A DNA stretch of 64,000 nucleotides from Ustilago trichophora (taxonomy: Eukaryota; Basidiomycota; Ustilaginomycetes; Ustilaginales; Ustilaginaceae), in contig OOIN01000005.1 of NCBI GenBank assembly GCA_900323505.1, positions 310,001 to 374,000 on the forward strand, read 5' to 3'. Both the position numbers and the translations under genes were made by a program. Position 1 is the stretch's first letter. The number at the start of each line of letters is the position of its first letter. The notes under the pieces were generated by a model. The model saw only the letters and a list, made by a program, of their open reading frames with translations. It did not search any database and was not told the origin of the DNA. Shown here piece by piece: positions 9,904 to 21,599 of this stretch.

Positions 9904-10616
9904 GCTGGTCATGTGCGAGTAAAGGCTGTACGGTAGACTGCTGGTTCTTCACGGTCAAAGGTCGGGGGAGGGCTGTTCTTTGCAATCGCACCGAACTTGC
10001 GTGTCAAAGCATTGATCAATGACTACATTCTCCGTCGACTCACGGCGTCTAGTGACCGAGATGCGACCGACTTCAACGGCTTCCGCAAGCTTTAGGCTCG
10101 CTGCGCCGCATCCGCACTACATTGCTCCGTTGCTCGACTCTCATCGGGAGGAGGAGGACGCATGCATGCTTAGCTTCCCTTTGTCACGTCCTCATTACAA
10201 AATTGATCCGTCGAACCTGCATTGCCGAAAACATTTGTTTGAAGCTCTAAGCTCCTTTTGGTCCATCCTCGAGCTAGAGCAAGCACGAGGCGAAGTGGAA
10301 GAGGTGATGACGATCCGCGGTGACATCCTCAAAGACACCATACAGATGATTTTTTCGTAAAAACATGTCTTCCGACCGCGATCTCACAAATTTGGCCCGG
10401 AAAAATGGTCTCGATTCTGGAAGACTGGAGAATTGTGCGTGCATCTTGCTGCTGCTGTCCGTGCATCTTTTGCGAAATGCGCGTTGCGTGGAATCTGAGA
10501 AGCTCGCTCTCACACATTCCACTTTTGCTCTCACTCCTTTACTTTCTCCCTCCACCTCTCACCACGCATACTTCAACCACATCCTCCCAAACTGCTTCTC
10601 TTTGGTCCTAGCAATC
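9904..10616. other. Intergenic region between MED20 and GET4
   Basis: 713 bp hold the MED20 3' untranslated region and the GET4 promoter. The frame of GET4 stays open upstream to an ATG at 10365, but those 84 residues look like C/T-rich leader and do not belong to the GET4 fold. An ATG-initiated frame of 113 codons at 10019-10360 has no recognisable features and is treated as chance. Confidence 0.4.
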
Positions 10617-11819
10617 ATGAGTTCAGGCTATGAGCTTCACCAGAAGCTTCGAACGAAAACCGTCCGACAAGTCAAGAAGAAACAGTACAGTGAAGCCATC
10701 TCGACCCTCCATTCCGGCTCCCTCGATCTTCTGTCTCAATCCGAGCAAGGATCCGCCTGCGATCTTGCCCTCTACATGATCGACGTATACACCATCTCCG
10801 ATGCCGCTGTTGACTCTGAATCCCGCGATCGAATCACCGACATTCTCGACAAAGCGGCACCCGATTTCTGGCGTAAAAAAGTCATCGATGCTGCCGTCAA
10901 GTGGTCCATCAAGGCTACGGGTGCTTCTACGGGAGACCCGCTGTTGAGGTTGTGGATTGGCAAGATGTATGCCAAAGAAGCAGATTACGAGCATGCAGAG
11001 GCACATTTCTTGGCAGCTTGCGTGGTGACAGAGCAGACGTATGCTGTGGAAAGTGCACCAAAGGCGTATGCGAATGCAATGGTCGAGTGGTTGGGCAAGT
11101 TTGCCCAACAGGCAGCCGAGCAGGAGGGGGAGACTAGGAATGCGGATGCGATTCAGAGGATTGAGGCAGGAAGATTTGCTCTGAGGGCCACGATTCCTCT
11201 GCTTGCCAATCACGCCGTCAGTCAGGCCATCACTTTCCAAGAAACATACTTGACTCAAGTTACCAAATCTCAAAAGAGCCTCCTTTTGCCCGTTACACCC
11301 AACCCTCGCCCTTACGTCCCACCCGGATCGCCCACCCCTTCAACTACCACCAACTCCAACCTGCAGCTCTACCTAACAGCAAATGCAGATCTCAACTTTA
11401 GCCAAATGGCCGTTGCCCTCGTATCCGAGTCGAACAAGCTTCGCACCACTTCATCACGAATCCCCGATTGGCTTCGTAACGCATGGATTAACTTGGTACG
11501 TCAGTACGAACGGGAAGCGCCCGCTTTGATGCATGAAGATGGGGTGAGGGCTGCTATTCCTCAGATTGGTGCCGAATGGTTTGGTTTGCAACAGCCGAGA
11601 AATCAGGGTAACATGTTGAGTGATATGATGGCGAGCTTGTTTGGTGGTCCCAGCAGCGGTGGAAATGGAGGTGGAGAGCAGAAACAACAACAGCAACAGC
11701 AGATTAAGGGTGCTGGAGCGCCACCGAAGCCGATGGCTCCTTTGACAACGACTGCTACAGTAGGTGCTCAAAACAGTGCTGCTGTCGCTGATGACTTGGT
11801 AGATGACGAAATGGATTAG
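10617..11819 (+). CDS. GET4: GET4, Golgi-to-ER traffic protein 4 (tail-anchored protein insertion)
   Basis: The start is set at the ATG at 10617 (MSSGYELHQKLRTKTVRQVKKKQYSEAI), which matches where GET4 proteins begin, giving 400 residues. The N-terminal two thirds form the family's helical repeat solenoid, including LLRLWIGKMYAKEADYEHAEAHFLAA around 100-130. The C-terminal part has LRTTSSRIPDWLRNAWINLVRQYEREAP and a low-complexity tail with a short polyglutamine run. GET4 with GET5 links SGT2 to the GET3 ATPase in the cytosol, delivering tail-anchored proteins to the ER. The gene converges on PRP8, about 305 bp away. Confidence 0.88.
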   Translation: MSSGYELHQKLRTKTVRQVKKKQYSEAISTLHSGSLDLLSQSEQGSACDLALYMIDVYTISDAAVDSESRDRITDILDKAAPDFWRKKVIDAAVKWSIKATGASTGDPLLRLWIGKMYAKEADYEHAEAHFLAACVVTEQTYAVESAPKAYANAMVEWLGKFAQQAAEQEGETRNADAIQRIEAGRFALRATIPLLANHAVSQAITFQETYLTQVTKSQKSLLLPVTPNPRPYVPPGSPTPSTTTNSNLQLYLTANADLNFSQMAVALVSESNKLRTTSSRIPDWLRNAWINLVRQYEREAPALMHEDGVRAAIPQIGAEWFGLQQPRNQGNMLSDMMASLFGGPSSGGNGGGEQKQQQQQQIKGAGAPPKPMAPLTTTATVGAQNSAAVADDLVDDEMD

Positions 11820-12124
11820 TCACTCCAATTCATCTTTTGTATCTTGATAGTCCATTTTTGCACTCGATTCAGCTTCTTCAGAGAATCCATCTTTCGTATT
11901 ACTTTGCTTATGTGTGTGTGTGTGTCAAAATCTTATGTGTCCTTCGCATCCTTGACTCTCTTCACATTCAGCTTCAATTTGACCCCAGTTGAAACTTAGA
12001 TCATTCGCACACACACCTCCTTTTTCACAGCCCTATCCAAGAACCAAAAAAAAAAAAAAAAAAAAAGGAAAGAAACTTATTACAACAAACACCAAAAAGA
12101 TGATGAAAGAAAAAAACCTATCCA
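11820..12124. other. Convergent 3' regions of GET4 and PRP8, with a poly-A tract
   Basis: 305 bp between two stop codons. A TG-dinucleotide run lies near 11912-11926 and a 21-base A run at 12046-12066. No gene is seen. Confidence 0.5.
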
Positions 12125-13643
12125 TCAAGCAAAAGCATCCTGCCAATCTGCCACATCTTGTTTATCATTTGACCAATCATGCGCCGAATTTGTAAAAGTC
12201 AAAAAGTTCTGAGGTCTATGAATCTCATCCCAAAAAGCAGGTGGTCTATCCAACGCCACCTTATATTTCATCCCACTGGTCCATTGAGCCGAAAGACTCA
12301 AACCATAATTCCAAGCACCTCCTTCACTCGGAGTAAGCGTTGTACCCAAAATTCGATCGCTAAGCAACAATTGAACTCGATCCATCATTGTCCCCGCGTT
12401 AAACCCACTACCTCCACCAGCGGCGATCTCGGTATCAGTGGCTTTACGACCCCATTCAAACCCAGCAACGGTCAAATTGTAGGCAGAGAGCGAAACGGAT
12501 CCAGGAGTGAAGGCGGCAGTGATGCAGATCGTGGAGGCTCCCCATTCGGTGTGTGCTGCCATGGTCCGAGCGTGTTGCGCGACATCTTGGGGTGGGAGAT
12601 GCGGGAGGTCCAGAGAGGAAGTTTTGATCCAGCCGAGTGGTTCGAGATCTTTCAAGATGAAATCGTGCTGCGGTAGATCGTCGGGTAGTTCAACTCGGTG
12701 GTTGGAACCACGTTGAGGTACCCAAACGATGACCTTGATCTCCTTGATGCTAGGTGCGTCCGGAGGCGACATGCCGTACATGTATCCAGCTACCTGGGTG
12801 CGAAGATCAGCATTGACGATGAAAGTCTTGAGAATGTTCTTCGGCATAACGTAGGTAAGCGATCCAACGTCATCTTTGATATCGTCATTCGAGACGTAGA
12901 GATGCTGGCATCGAAGAGGCAAGTTGGTAGCGGAAAGTGCTCGAACACGCCAATCGGATTTGGAGCTAAACACCTTGTTTTCGTACTGCGTCGTGGTCAC
13001 CGTCTGGATCTCTTCTCCGTGCACATTGACGGTGCGAGTCTGGGTAGCCGTGACTTGCTGTGCCGCTTCCGCCGTCTTTTCCAACTCGGCCATCTGCTGA
13101 CGCTGCACCGAAGGAGCCTGAATCGTCATACCTAGAATGATATCTCGAATCTCGGATGAAGTCAACGAGTTGACGTTGACATTGTTACGCTTGCCAAAGT
13201 CGGCCAAGATCAGATCGCGGAGCTGGATCTCAACCTTGATCCACTCCTCGTCGGTCAACGTTGGCCAGAGATGGTGCGGTTCAGTGACAACACCAGGATG
13301 CGGGCGCAAGATGATCTTGGCCTTCTCCTGGTTGACGTGCAGCGATCGCAGCAGCAGAATCAGTCGAGAGAAGGCGGTGAAACTGCTGACGTTCGACATC
13401 CAGTTGTCGTACGAAGAGTAAAGCACCATCTGCGGCTGGGTCGCCTTGAGCACAAGATCTCCGATCGCCTCGAGCTTGAGGAATGACTGGAAAGGCAACT
13501 GCAACTCTGATCCGACGATCGACAAGTTGGGGAAGTCGAGCGAATGCGTTTCGAGCGGGTCGAGCATACCTTTGCGCGACACGATGATACGCTTCGGCTG
13601 CTCTTCGACGGGCAAACTGCGCACAAGCGCAATCGTCTCTTCG

Positions 13644-13678
<35 letters not shown>

Positions 13679-16600
13679 TTGACCCGCCCATACCGAAGTG
13701 TGAATGATCTTGAGGAACAATTGACCCGTTCTGGGGTTCAAGATGATGATGGCGCCGTTGATGGGCTTGGTCACCAAGTTACCCTCGAATGTGCGGTGGA
13801 TAGTGACTCGGTAGACATTGGTATCGTCGACAAACCAGATGATCTGGTTGCTGAAGAGCTCGGCGTAGTTGTTCGAGTTGAGGTAGGGCTCTGTCGGTTC
13901 CGAACTGTAGAGCTGTAGACTCTTACGTACACGCTCGCGCAACACGTAGAGCGCCGGATTGGCCTTCATAATCTTGGCCATGGCCTGCTGGATGAGCGGC
14001 TTGCTGCCTGGGAACCAGATACCGTACGCCGAGTGGATGTTGTACGCCAAGTCGATACCCACCAGCGCGCCTGTAGCAGACGGGTAGATCGACGTGTTGT
14101 CACTAGTGTAGTCTAGGAACTTGGCTCGACAGTAGCGTTCGATATCGTGCGAGTCATAGTCACCCCATCGAAGCTGCACATCGACCCACCACTTGTTGCC
14201 GCTCGAACCATCCATCACATCTCGCGAGTCCGTCAACAGCGACGGTCGCGACATGGGCCACTTGTAACTTGCAAACAGCAAGATATCCGAGCTCGACGCA
14301 GTCAGCCTGTACGACTTTCGCGGGTGAATCGTCTCCTTCTGCACCGTCTCGATGGACAATGCCTCCAACTCTTGATCAAAGACCTGACACAAGTCCATGA
14401 CCACCGACTCGTGGATCTTCTGCCACAGATGGGCACGGAAGAGCTGGATGTACGAGATCTTGAGCGAAGGCATCTTACCAGACATGAGCACACCACACAG
14501 ATCGAGCTGCACCTGGAATCCGATGTAGACACTGCTGCGGTTGAGCGTCGGCGACCACCATAGCGTGAATCGACGGTTGGGAATCTGCGAGAGACCGGAT
14601 CGCTGCGCATTGGTGAGACGCTTCTGCTGCATACTCTCTTCGAACGAAGACGACTTTTCCCAGAAGAGACCCTCCCAAGTCGGGTGTCCGGTGGCGGCAA
14701 AGAGCGAATGCTCAAGAATGGTCTCGACACCACCGAGTGCAGCGATCGTGTCGGTACGCAGCTGGTTGAGGTTGTGCAGCTTACCGTCGTGACGCTGGTT
14801 GGTCCATGCGAAGGGTTGCGCCTTGGCGATCTGATACTTTTTGAATTCTTGACGGACACGCCAAAGCTTGTCGTAGGACAAGATGGTACGGTCCTTCTGG
14901 AACAGCGTCGCGATACGGGGCAGACCACGGTGGAACGAGTCTTCCAGATCCTCGAGCGTCAACCGCCTGTTTTGCTCGTTGGCTTCTTTTCGCTTCTGCG
15001 CGTACTCTTGCCAGACACGTGCCGAGTCCTCAAACTCCGAAGCCCAGGGGGTGATGTATCGGTAGAGAGCTGGCAACAGCTGATCCTCTTGATTCGACAG
15101 ACCAGCACGGAAGTGAGTGATACCCGTCGTCGTCTGACGCGAGTACTTGAGATCCGAAGCCGGAATGAGCACATGTCCCATCGAGAGCATGCCCAGACCA
15201 CCGAGTTCCTTGGGCGATGCAAGAATGTGGATGGGCCAACGCGAAGGCATCTTACTGTTGACACCCGACTTGATACGGTTGATGACCTTGTTCTCGCTGC
15301 GAACGAGCAAGTCGAGCATCTCCTCGGTGTTGACCACAGCTTCACGGTAGTACGTCATCAAGGCGATCAAACACGTGTTCCACTTGTTGGCGATCTTGCT
15401 GAAAGGAGCGGCACCAGCCGACATGAGCAGCGCACGGACACGATTGCTAAAGTTGGCAATACCTTCCTCCGATACTCGCAAGAATGCCGTCGATGTACGC
15501 TCACCGGAACTGGCCTGGATCAGCGGCCACACACCATCGCGCGCCACGTCGACATCCTCCTGTCGAATCTTGGGCAGAATGCGCACTTCAAAGCCGAGCA
15601 TCGAGAAGAGCAAGTTCGGATTGTCCTTGCTGTAGACTGAGCAGAAGGTGTCTTCCCATTCGATGGTAGTGAGCGAGCGGGGCAAGCTGTTTTTGACGGT
15701 CCAGAAGACGGCGCGTCCGAGGTTGACGTCGTGCTTGACGAGACGCATGCGTGCATCGCGAGGCCAGCACTTGCGGTTGTTGTAGCCGATGACGTTGCTG
15801 TTGTTCGGATCTGGGTTGGCAGTGAGGTAGCGCTGCACCAGGTCGCGTGCTTCCTCTGCACTGAATCGGTAGAGAATGTGGATGCGATCAATGTAGCGCG
15901 TGTAGAGGCGAACAGGGTGGCGCGTCTCGGTGGCGGTATTTTGGAACTGGAAGAGACCGTTGGGCATGTTGGGCGGGCCTGCCATCTCGTTGGCACGCTG
16001 GAGACCGAGGATGAGCAAGTCGAGTACCAAACCGTAGTACTGAAAGACGAAGGCGCTGAACTGCAATCCGCGAATAAGACCGTACGAGTTGACGTGCGAC
16101 ATATCCTTGAACACAATCGAGATGTTGTTCTTGGCAGTGATGTAGTCGGCCAAGTTGTGGTCCATGATGAGTCGGAGAAGTCGATTCAGCAGTGTGAGGT
16201 CGATCTTCTCGAACACCTTGCTGAGCGTTGTCTCCATGAGCACGTTGCATTGACCCTCGGATGTGTCCCAGATCTCGTGGGCGTTGTTGATACCGTTGCA
16301 CCACTTGTATACAAGCAGGGGCGCAGGCTCCGAATCGCTAGGCTTGATCCAGGCCGGGAAGAGCTGTCGCTTGTCAGCCTCGTACGAGAGGTACTGACTG
16401 AGGTAGGCGTCGGTGATCTTCTCGATCGGCTCAATGTCATAGGTGGGCGTCAACTTGTTGAAGGTGTCAAAGAACTCGAATCCAGCCTCCTTGAAAGCGC
16501 GTTGTGTCAACATCAAGCGCTTGATGCGCGCCAGAGTCTCGTGTGGGTTGTCGAAGGCCTGCTCGATGAGTGCAAGCTCCTCTCGCTGGCTCTGGTTGAG

Positions 16601-19303
16601 ACGACCCTTGACCGAGTAGGCCTCCTTGAGCGAGTCGAGCGCCAGCACCAGATGCTTGACGTCGTGCTTGTTGTTGAGACTGGGGAAGGGGATGGGGCTG
16701 AAGCGACGTGCCTCGAGCCACTGCACTGTAGCTGTGAAAGCGGCGACACCGACCTCGGAAGTGATGTAGGGACCACTCTTGAGATAGTCGGCCTGACGCT
16801 CTTGCTCGGCACGGAGGAAGAGTCGGGTCAATCGCCCCTGATTCTTGCGCACGGCTGTCTTGTCGACGGTAGCTCCGCGGGCAATACGAGCACGCTGCTG
16901 GTGTGCAACCGAGGTCCACCAGTCAAACTTCTGCTTGACGTACCGCAAGATGAGATTCTCGATGGGAGCTGGCAGATTGGGGCTCCATGGCGTATTGCTG
17001 CGGCAGGCACGCCAAGCCTCTTGAAGGTGGCTCATGATAGTCTTGATCTTGTTCTGTCGCATCCCCTCGGGCATAGCATCAAGAATGTCGTGCATGACGG
17101 CGGCACGGAGTTCGAGGTCCATGGCTGATTCGACACGCTGCTTGGTGATCGACTGTGCGCCAGATCGACCAGCTCGTCCCTCGAACTGTCGCGCGAGCAA
17201 GTTGCCGAGCCATCGTTCGAGAAGAGGCACGATACCGCGCAAGAAAAAGATCCAGACACGCCAAGAAGGCGCCCAAAACCCGACACCAGGACCCTTACCA
17301 ACGCCCGCTGCGTTGAAGCGGTAGTAGATGACGTGCTTGAGATCCTTGCAGGCACGAATCTGACGCATCGAGCGGTACTTGTATCGGTAGATACCGGAGA
17401 GCGTGGCGACGTGGTTGAAGAGATACTGCAGGCCGTCGGCAAGCTGGAAAGCATCAATTGAGCCGAGACGGAACTGGACGTGTGCGTCGACCACTAGCTT
17501 CATGACACGACTCAACTCTCGCACCAGATGGAAGGCGTTACCGAATCGACTCTTCTTGCGCTCCTTGGTGGTGAGCGTCTTGGTGGGCTTGAGGTTCATG
17601 TTGTAGTCGAGGTGGAGGTACGAAGCGCCCTTTCGATGGATGAGGAGGTTCATCATGTTGAAAGACTGCTTGGCCACCTGGAGACCTGCCTCGAGCCAGT
17701 CGATCGAGGTGTTCTGGAAGAACTTGGTGTTGTTGAGCTCGCGTAGCAAGTTGGTTCGCTTATGCACCTTTTGTTTGGTGGTATGCAGGCTGTTGTAGAC
17801 GTAGTTCTTGAGCAGCTTCTGGTAACTGACGCGCACCTTGACCGGCTGATTGGGTGGGCAGTGCTCTAGATACCACGGCTGGATGAGGGGCACATCAACG
17901 GCACGACGTGTGCGGCCGCTACGAAGCGAATACGGCTTGGGCGCCCACCAGAGAGCGATGGCATCCGCGGTTAGGTCGTTCTCGAGCGGAGCGTCCTCGA
18001 GGAAAGGCTCAATCTCTTCTGGTAAAGAGAAGGCTACCTCGTCTGGCAACTCGTCATCACCCTCAACATCAGGGCCAAAGACTTGGTCCTCGTGGCTGAG
18101 AACCGGAGTGCCGTCATCGTACTCTGTGCGGAAGGCATTCGAGCTGGCTAGTGTTCGAGCTGAGATGGGATTGATGGCAGGGTCAAAGTAGAAAGCCTGA
18201 TCAATCTCATCGGAACGGATGTAAACATTCTTTGGCTCGTGGTAGGTGCCGATGTGAACGGCGCGTGGCCTGCTGTTGTAGAGATGTGGGAAGGCAACAC
18301 GGTACTCGGTGCGAATCTGCTGGCGAATAATGACCTTGCGGAAGTCGGTGAAATCGGTAAAGTCGTCATCAAAGCCGTCTGTGTCCTTGAAGAGAGGCTC
18401 GAACTTGGGACCGCCGGGGATCGCCATGTTGAGCGCCTTTGCTGTGAAGAAAGCCTTCTTGTCAAAGAGGTAGAACGAGTTGCGATCGCCGGAAGAGGAT
18501 CCATCGCTAAGCAATGTACGGCCCAGACGGTGCAATGTGGCCATTTGTGGCAGGTCGAGGTTCCAAAAGCGGTAGGAAGAGCCGTTGACGTGCTTACGAT
18601 TGTCGATGAGGGGCTTGTGGTCGTAGAACCAGTCGATGACGGCGCCGTCTTCATCCTGGTCCAGCTCGAGCTGAATGGCTTCGAGCGGCTCGACATCGAG
18701 CAAGTTGTCTGAATAGTCGACCACGGGCTCCTCGTCATCGAATGGTGGGAAGCGCATGCGCTTAAAGTGTCGTCGATCGCGCTTCTCCCTTCGCATGGCG
18801 ATCCACATGGTGGCCCATTGAGCGTGAAAGACAGGCTCGATGACCTTGGGGACCTCATTGACAAAGGTGATGGCACCGGTGATGTGGTAGAGGACGGGAA
18901 CTTCGCGAATCTGCTCCCATGGCATTGGGATGTTTTCGAGCACCTTCATCATGGCGTGTGGAAGATACTTGAGTGCACCGAGGTGAACACGCTTGTCCTG
19001 GCGGTACTTTCGGTTTGTCATGTCACCGTGCTCCTTGATGATCTTGCGAAGAACTTCAGGTGGCATCTCTTGCTTGCCTGTGTCTACGAAGCCGGTCTTG
19101 CCTCTGCGGTCGCCAAAGCGACGAGATTGTGTTTGCTGCCATTTGCGCGCTTTGGCCTGTAGCTGGTCTTGTGTGAGGACAATAGGCTCGCGGTATGATG
19201 GGGATGCAGCAGCGACAGCAGAGGGTGGCATACCAGGTGGTGGACCTCTCATGGCAGAAGGTCCTGACGGGGGCGGTCCTCTGTAACCAGGCGGGCCGGA
19301 CAT
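12125..19303 (-). CDS. PRP8: PRP8, U5 snRNP core pre-mRNA splicing factor
   Basis: One frame of 2392 residues with no intron and no intein. It opens with a Pro-rich tail ([15 protein letters not shown]) and reaches the conserved core at about residue 60 ([14 protein letters not shown]). The segment [22 protein letters not shown] lies at about 674-695. The RT-like/thumb, linker, endonuclease-like, RNase H-like and C-terminal Jab1/MPN-like regions follow in the usual order, ending [19 protein letters not shown]8 scaffolds the spliceosome's catalytic RNA core and its C-terminal domain controls the BRR2 helicase. The length matches yeast (2413) and human (2335). Long antisense frames opposite it (for example 15731-17128) mirror this gene's codon bias. 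Its 5' region contains a TATATA box. Confidence 0.98.
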
Positions 19304-19389
19304 GTCTATGTCGAAGCGGGGAGTTGCCCGCAGTGAGGTGGTGATCTTAGCTCAGGTGGTAGTTGGAGTCGATTGGAGCCGTCGGAAGC

Positions 19390-19396
19390 TATATAT
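19390..19396 (-). promoter_or_regulatory. Possible TATA box of PRP8
   Basis: A TATATAG-like run on the minus strand lies about 87 bp upstream of the PRP8 ATG, within the distance expected for a fungal TATA element. This is inferred from position and composition only. Confidence 0.35.
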
Positions 19397-19837
19397 GGAG
19401 GGCCCAGCGAGCGATGTTGGAATCCAGAAGAAAAGGTGCGTTCGAGAGCTCGATTGTCAATGCTAGTGAGTTGCGGTCCAGTAGGAGATTGACACCGTAG
19501 TGCTTGTCGTGAACCGCCGTTCGATCTGCAAGATGCAGTATGATCCACTGCAGGGGCAGCGAAGACTATCTCAGGGTGGGTAAGATAGCTATTCGCCGAA
19601 TGTGATGACGGGGTATTGCTGGCCGGTCGGCTTTGGTGTTGGTAAGAGGTGGAGTTGATGAATGCAACGATCGAATTTTCTTTGTTGCACAAGTAGGGCT
19701 TAAGCTTCTGTGCGATGTCTGTAGATCCGATCGCTAAAATACCAGCCGAACTCGGTGGATGAGAAGGAGAAGAGATGGGTGGGTGGTGGATGTCGACAAG
19801 CGGTTCACGAAGAAGTGGATTGGTTTGTGTTGATCAG

Positions 19838-19838
<1 letters not shown>

Positions 19839-19870
<32 letters not shown>
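19839..19870. repeat. (CTG)n trinucleotide microsatellite
   Basis: About ten and a half uninterrupted CTG units, followed by an imperfect continuation to about 19889. It lies between two divergent genes, so it is probably non-coding. It could expand or contract between strains. Confidence 0.9.
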
Positions 19871-19872
<2 letters not shown>

Positions 19873-20314
19873 GGTTGCTGTTGCTGCTGAGCATCATCAA
19901 AAGTCCAAGAAAGGGAGAGAGAAAGAGAGAGACAGAGCGCGCGCCACCACATTCACGATTTCCATCTTCCGAAATCGTTTTTTTTTTTTTCTTTCGCGCG
20001 ATTTTCGTTTTTTCCCTTAGCATAAATTGACGATGTAACACTTTTGTGTGGAAAATCGGAGCTGCACTGTAAGCGCGGACCACCTCAAAGCCATGTGGAG
20101 TAGAACTCAGCTCTTTGTTGCTCACCTTTCCTCATCCACAGCCTCCAGTATACGACCTCTTCTCAACCAGCGATACACTTTTGAAAAGCCAAATTAAGCC
20201 GCAAGACGGGCGCAATAGTATCTTGACCTCTCACGATTCGATCAACCCCTCACGCACATCGCTTAGGAGCTTGGCGCGGCCGCTCGTCATTTCAAGTTCC
20301 CTCCATAGCCAACG

Positions 20315-20954
20315 ATGGCCTCAGCGAGTGATTCGGGATCTGCTGCAGCAGGCAGCAGCACTGCTCGGCACATCGAAGTGGACGTCGAAGAAGACGTTCG
20401 AGCTGGTGAAGTAGCGCAAGGCACGGATGAAGAGATGGGTGGAGATGCCACGCCTGCCGCTGGAGGAGCGCAAACACCTCAAAGCCAAAACGACCGGTCC
20501 GACTTGGCACCATCATTCTACCAGAACGACAGCCTGAAAAAGCGTCAGACCGGCTCAACATTGGCAGATACAAGCGTCACGGTGATTGATGACGATGATG
20601 ATCTGATGGAGCCGGAGCTGCCTGGTAGAGAGGAAAGGGTAAGTGTTTCAGTTGCACGCTCTTGCAGTGGAACTGGCTCATTTAAGCTCAGCACACTGAC
20701 ACGATACGCTCACTCTTGCTTTATGAATGCTGAATTGCGAAACCTGACCGTATGGGATCGATATGATGCCAGTTTCTCGACGACAAGATTCGAGCTCGCT
20801 ATATCCAAGGTAAGCATACTATCGGCATGCTGGTTAGTGTCTGGATACATTCATTCATGACTGCATAGGCTGACATTATTCATGTTTGACTTGCTCCCAC
20901 GTTGCTGTTTGGCTCCTGACTTCGGCGTGGACAGAAATCGGCGACATCTTTTAG
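20315..20954 (+). CDS. Small acidic protein of unknown function, three exons
   Basis: Proposed exons are 20315-20638, 20773-20809 and 20935-20954. Intron 1 has a GTAAGT donor, a CCTGACC branch-like site and a CAG acceptor; intron 2 has a GTAAGC donor and a CAG acceptor. The joined frame is 381 nt (126 residues). The N-terminal two thirds are disordered and acidic, with a DDDDD run. The spliced C-terminus reads GREERFLDDKIRARYIQEIGDIF, a charged helix that looks far more protein-like than the unspliced reading, which favours this model. I do not recognise the family. The stop codon lies inside a 14-bp tandem repeat. Confidence 0.5.
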
Positions 20955-20986
20955 GCGACATCCTCTAGGCGACATTTTCTAGCGAC
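20940..20986. repeat. 14-bp tandem repeat, three copies plus a partial
   Basis: The units GGCGACATCTTTTA, GGCGACATCCTCTA and GGCGACATTTTCTA lie head to tail at 20940-20981, followed by GCGAC. Each junction creates a TAG. The first unit overlaps the end of the preceding small gene and provides its stop. Confidence 0.85.
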
Positions 20987-21302
20987 GTACGGTAAAGAAA
21001 ACGACTTGTGTCTTGATAATACATTTGCTACCATCCAACGAATAGAATGAGAGTGTGTAGATCGTGTCGCGAGCAGATCCTAGATCGGCTCCTGATCAGC
21101 TTCTTGATGGCGCTCAGCTCGCCCTCGTGCACGTCCTTGGCAGCTTGGCAGGGCTCCGCTGGCCGGTGCGTGTCTGAGCGACATCTCGGAGTTGCCGAGG
21201 CGCCCAATTCACGAAAGTAGGCGTGAGCTCGTCGAGGATTGTTTGCTGCCGTTTGGCATGGATGACGATCAGCATGTCTGTATTACGCTGGTGACGAGGC
21301 AA

Positions 21303-21599
21303 TCACGTGTTGTTGGATCGATTCTGAGGCTGGTTGGGGTTGTGATTCTCCTGCTGCGAGAGACCTGGCTGTGCTCCAGGATCTTCTTGGTCATCGGATT
21401 CCTGTCGAGCATGGTGGTGGTGATGGTGGTGTTGATGATGGTGGTCATGGATCGAACCAGATTCGTCGGGTCGGATCGAGGAGAAGGACGACGAGGTGAG
21501 GTTGGGATTGTGCTGCATCATCTTTGCTCGTCGGTATGCCTTGAGAGTCTCGACGTCGGGTTCCTGTACTGACAGGCTTGTTGGGGGGCGACGGATCAT
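21303..21599 (-). CDS. Hypothetical histidine-rich small protein
   Basis: An ATG-initiated frame of 98 codons. The first half has a plausible charged helix (EPDVETLKAYRRAKMMQHNP). The second half contains a run rich in His (HDHHHQHHHHHHHA) encoded by a GGT/GAT-type repeat, then Gln/Asn-rich sequence. No family is recognised. A second exon to the left could exist, but no splice pair convinced me. Chance coding, especially through the His repeat, is a real alternative. Confidence 0.3.
   Translation of the reverse strand: MIRRPPTSLSVQEPDVETLKAYRRAKMMQHNPNLTSSSFSSIRPDESGSIHDHHHQHHHHHHHARQESDDQEDPGAQPGLSQQENHNPNQPQNRSNNT

Larger units (their letters stand above)
19304..20314. promoter_or_regulatory. 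Divergent promoter region between PRP8 and the small gene at 20315
   Basis: 1011 bp contain the PRP8 promoter on the left, a CTG trinucleotide repeat near 19839, a GA-rich patch (about 19911-19940), a T run at about 19980-19990 and C/T-rich leader sequence before the ATG at 20315. No gene is seen. Confidence 0.45.

Noticed and set aside
10019..10360. 113-codon frame between MED20 and GET4
   Set aside because: No motif, unremarkable composition, and placed in the expected promoter of GET4.
10365..10616. N-terminal extension of GET4 from an upstream ATG
   Set aside because: The extra 84 residues are leader-like, and GET4 proteins begin at the motif found at 10617.
15731..17128. 465-codon open frame antisense to PRP8
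   Set aside because: It lies wholly opposite a highly conserved gene. Its openness follows from the GC-ending codons on the other strand, and the product has no domain.
21114..21302. Second exon of the His-rich minus-strand gene
   Set aside because: The only joining introns would be about 37 nt or use weak donors, and the peptide is not convincing.
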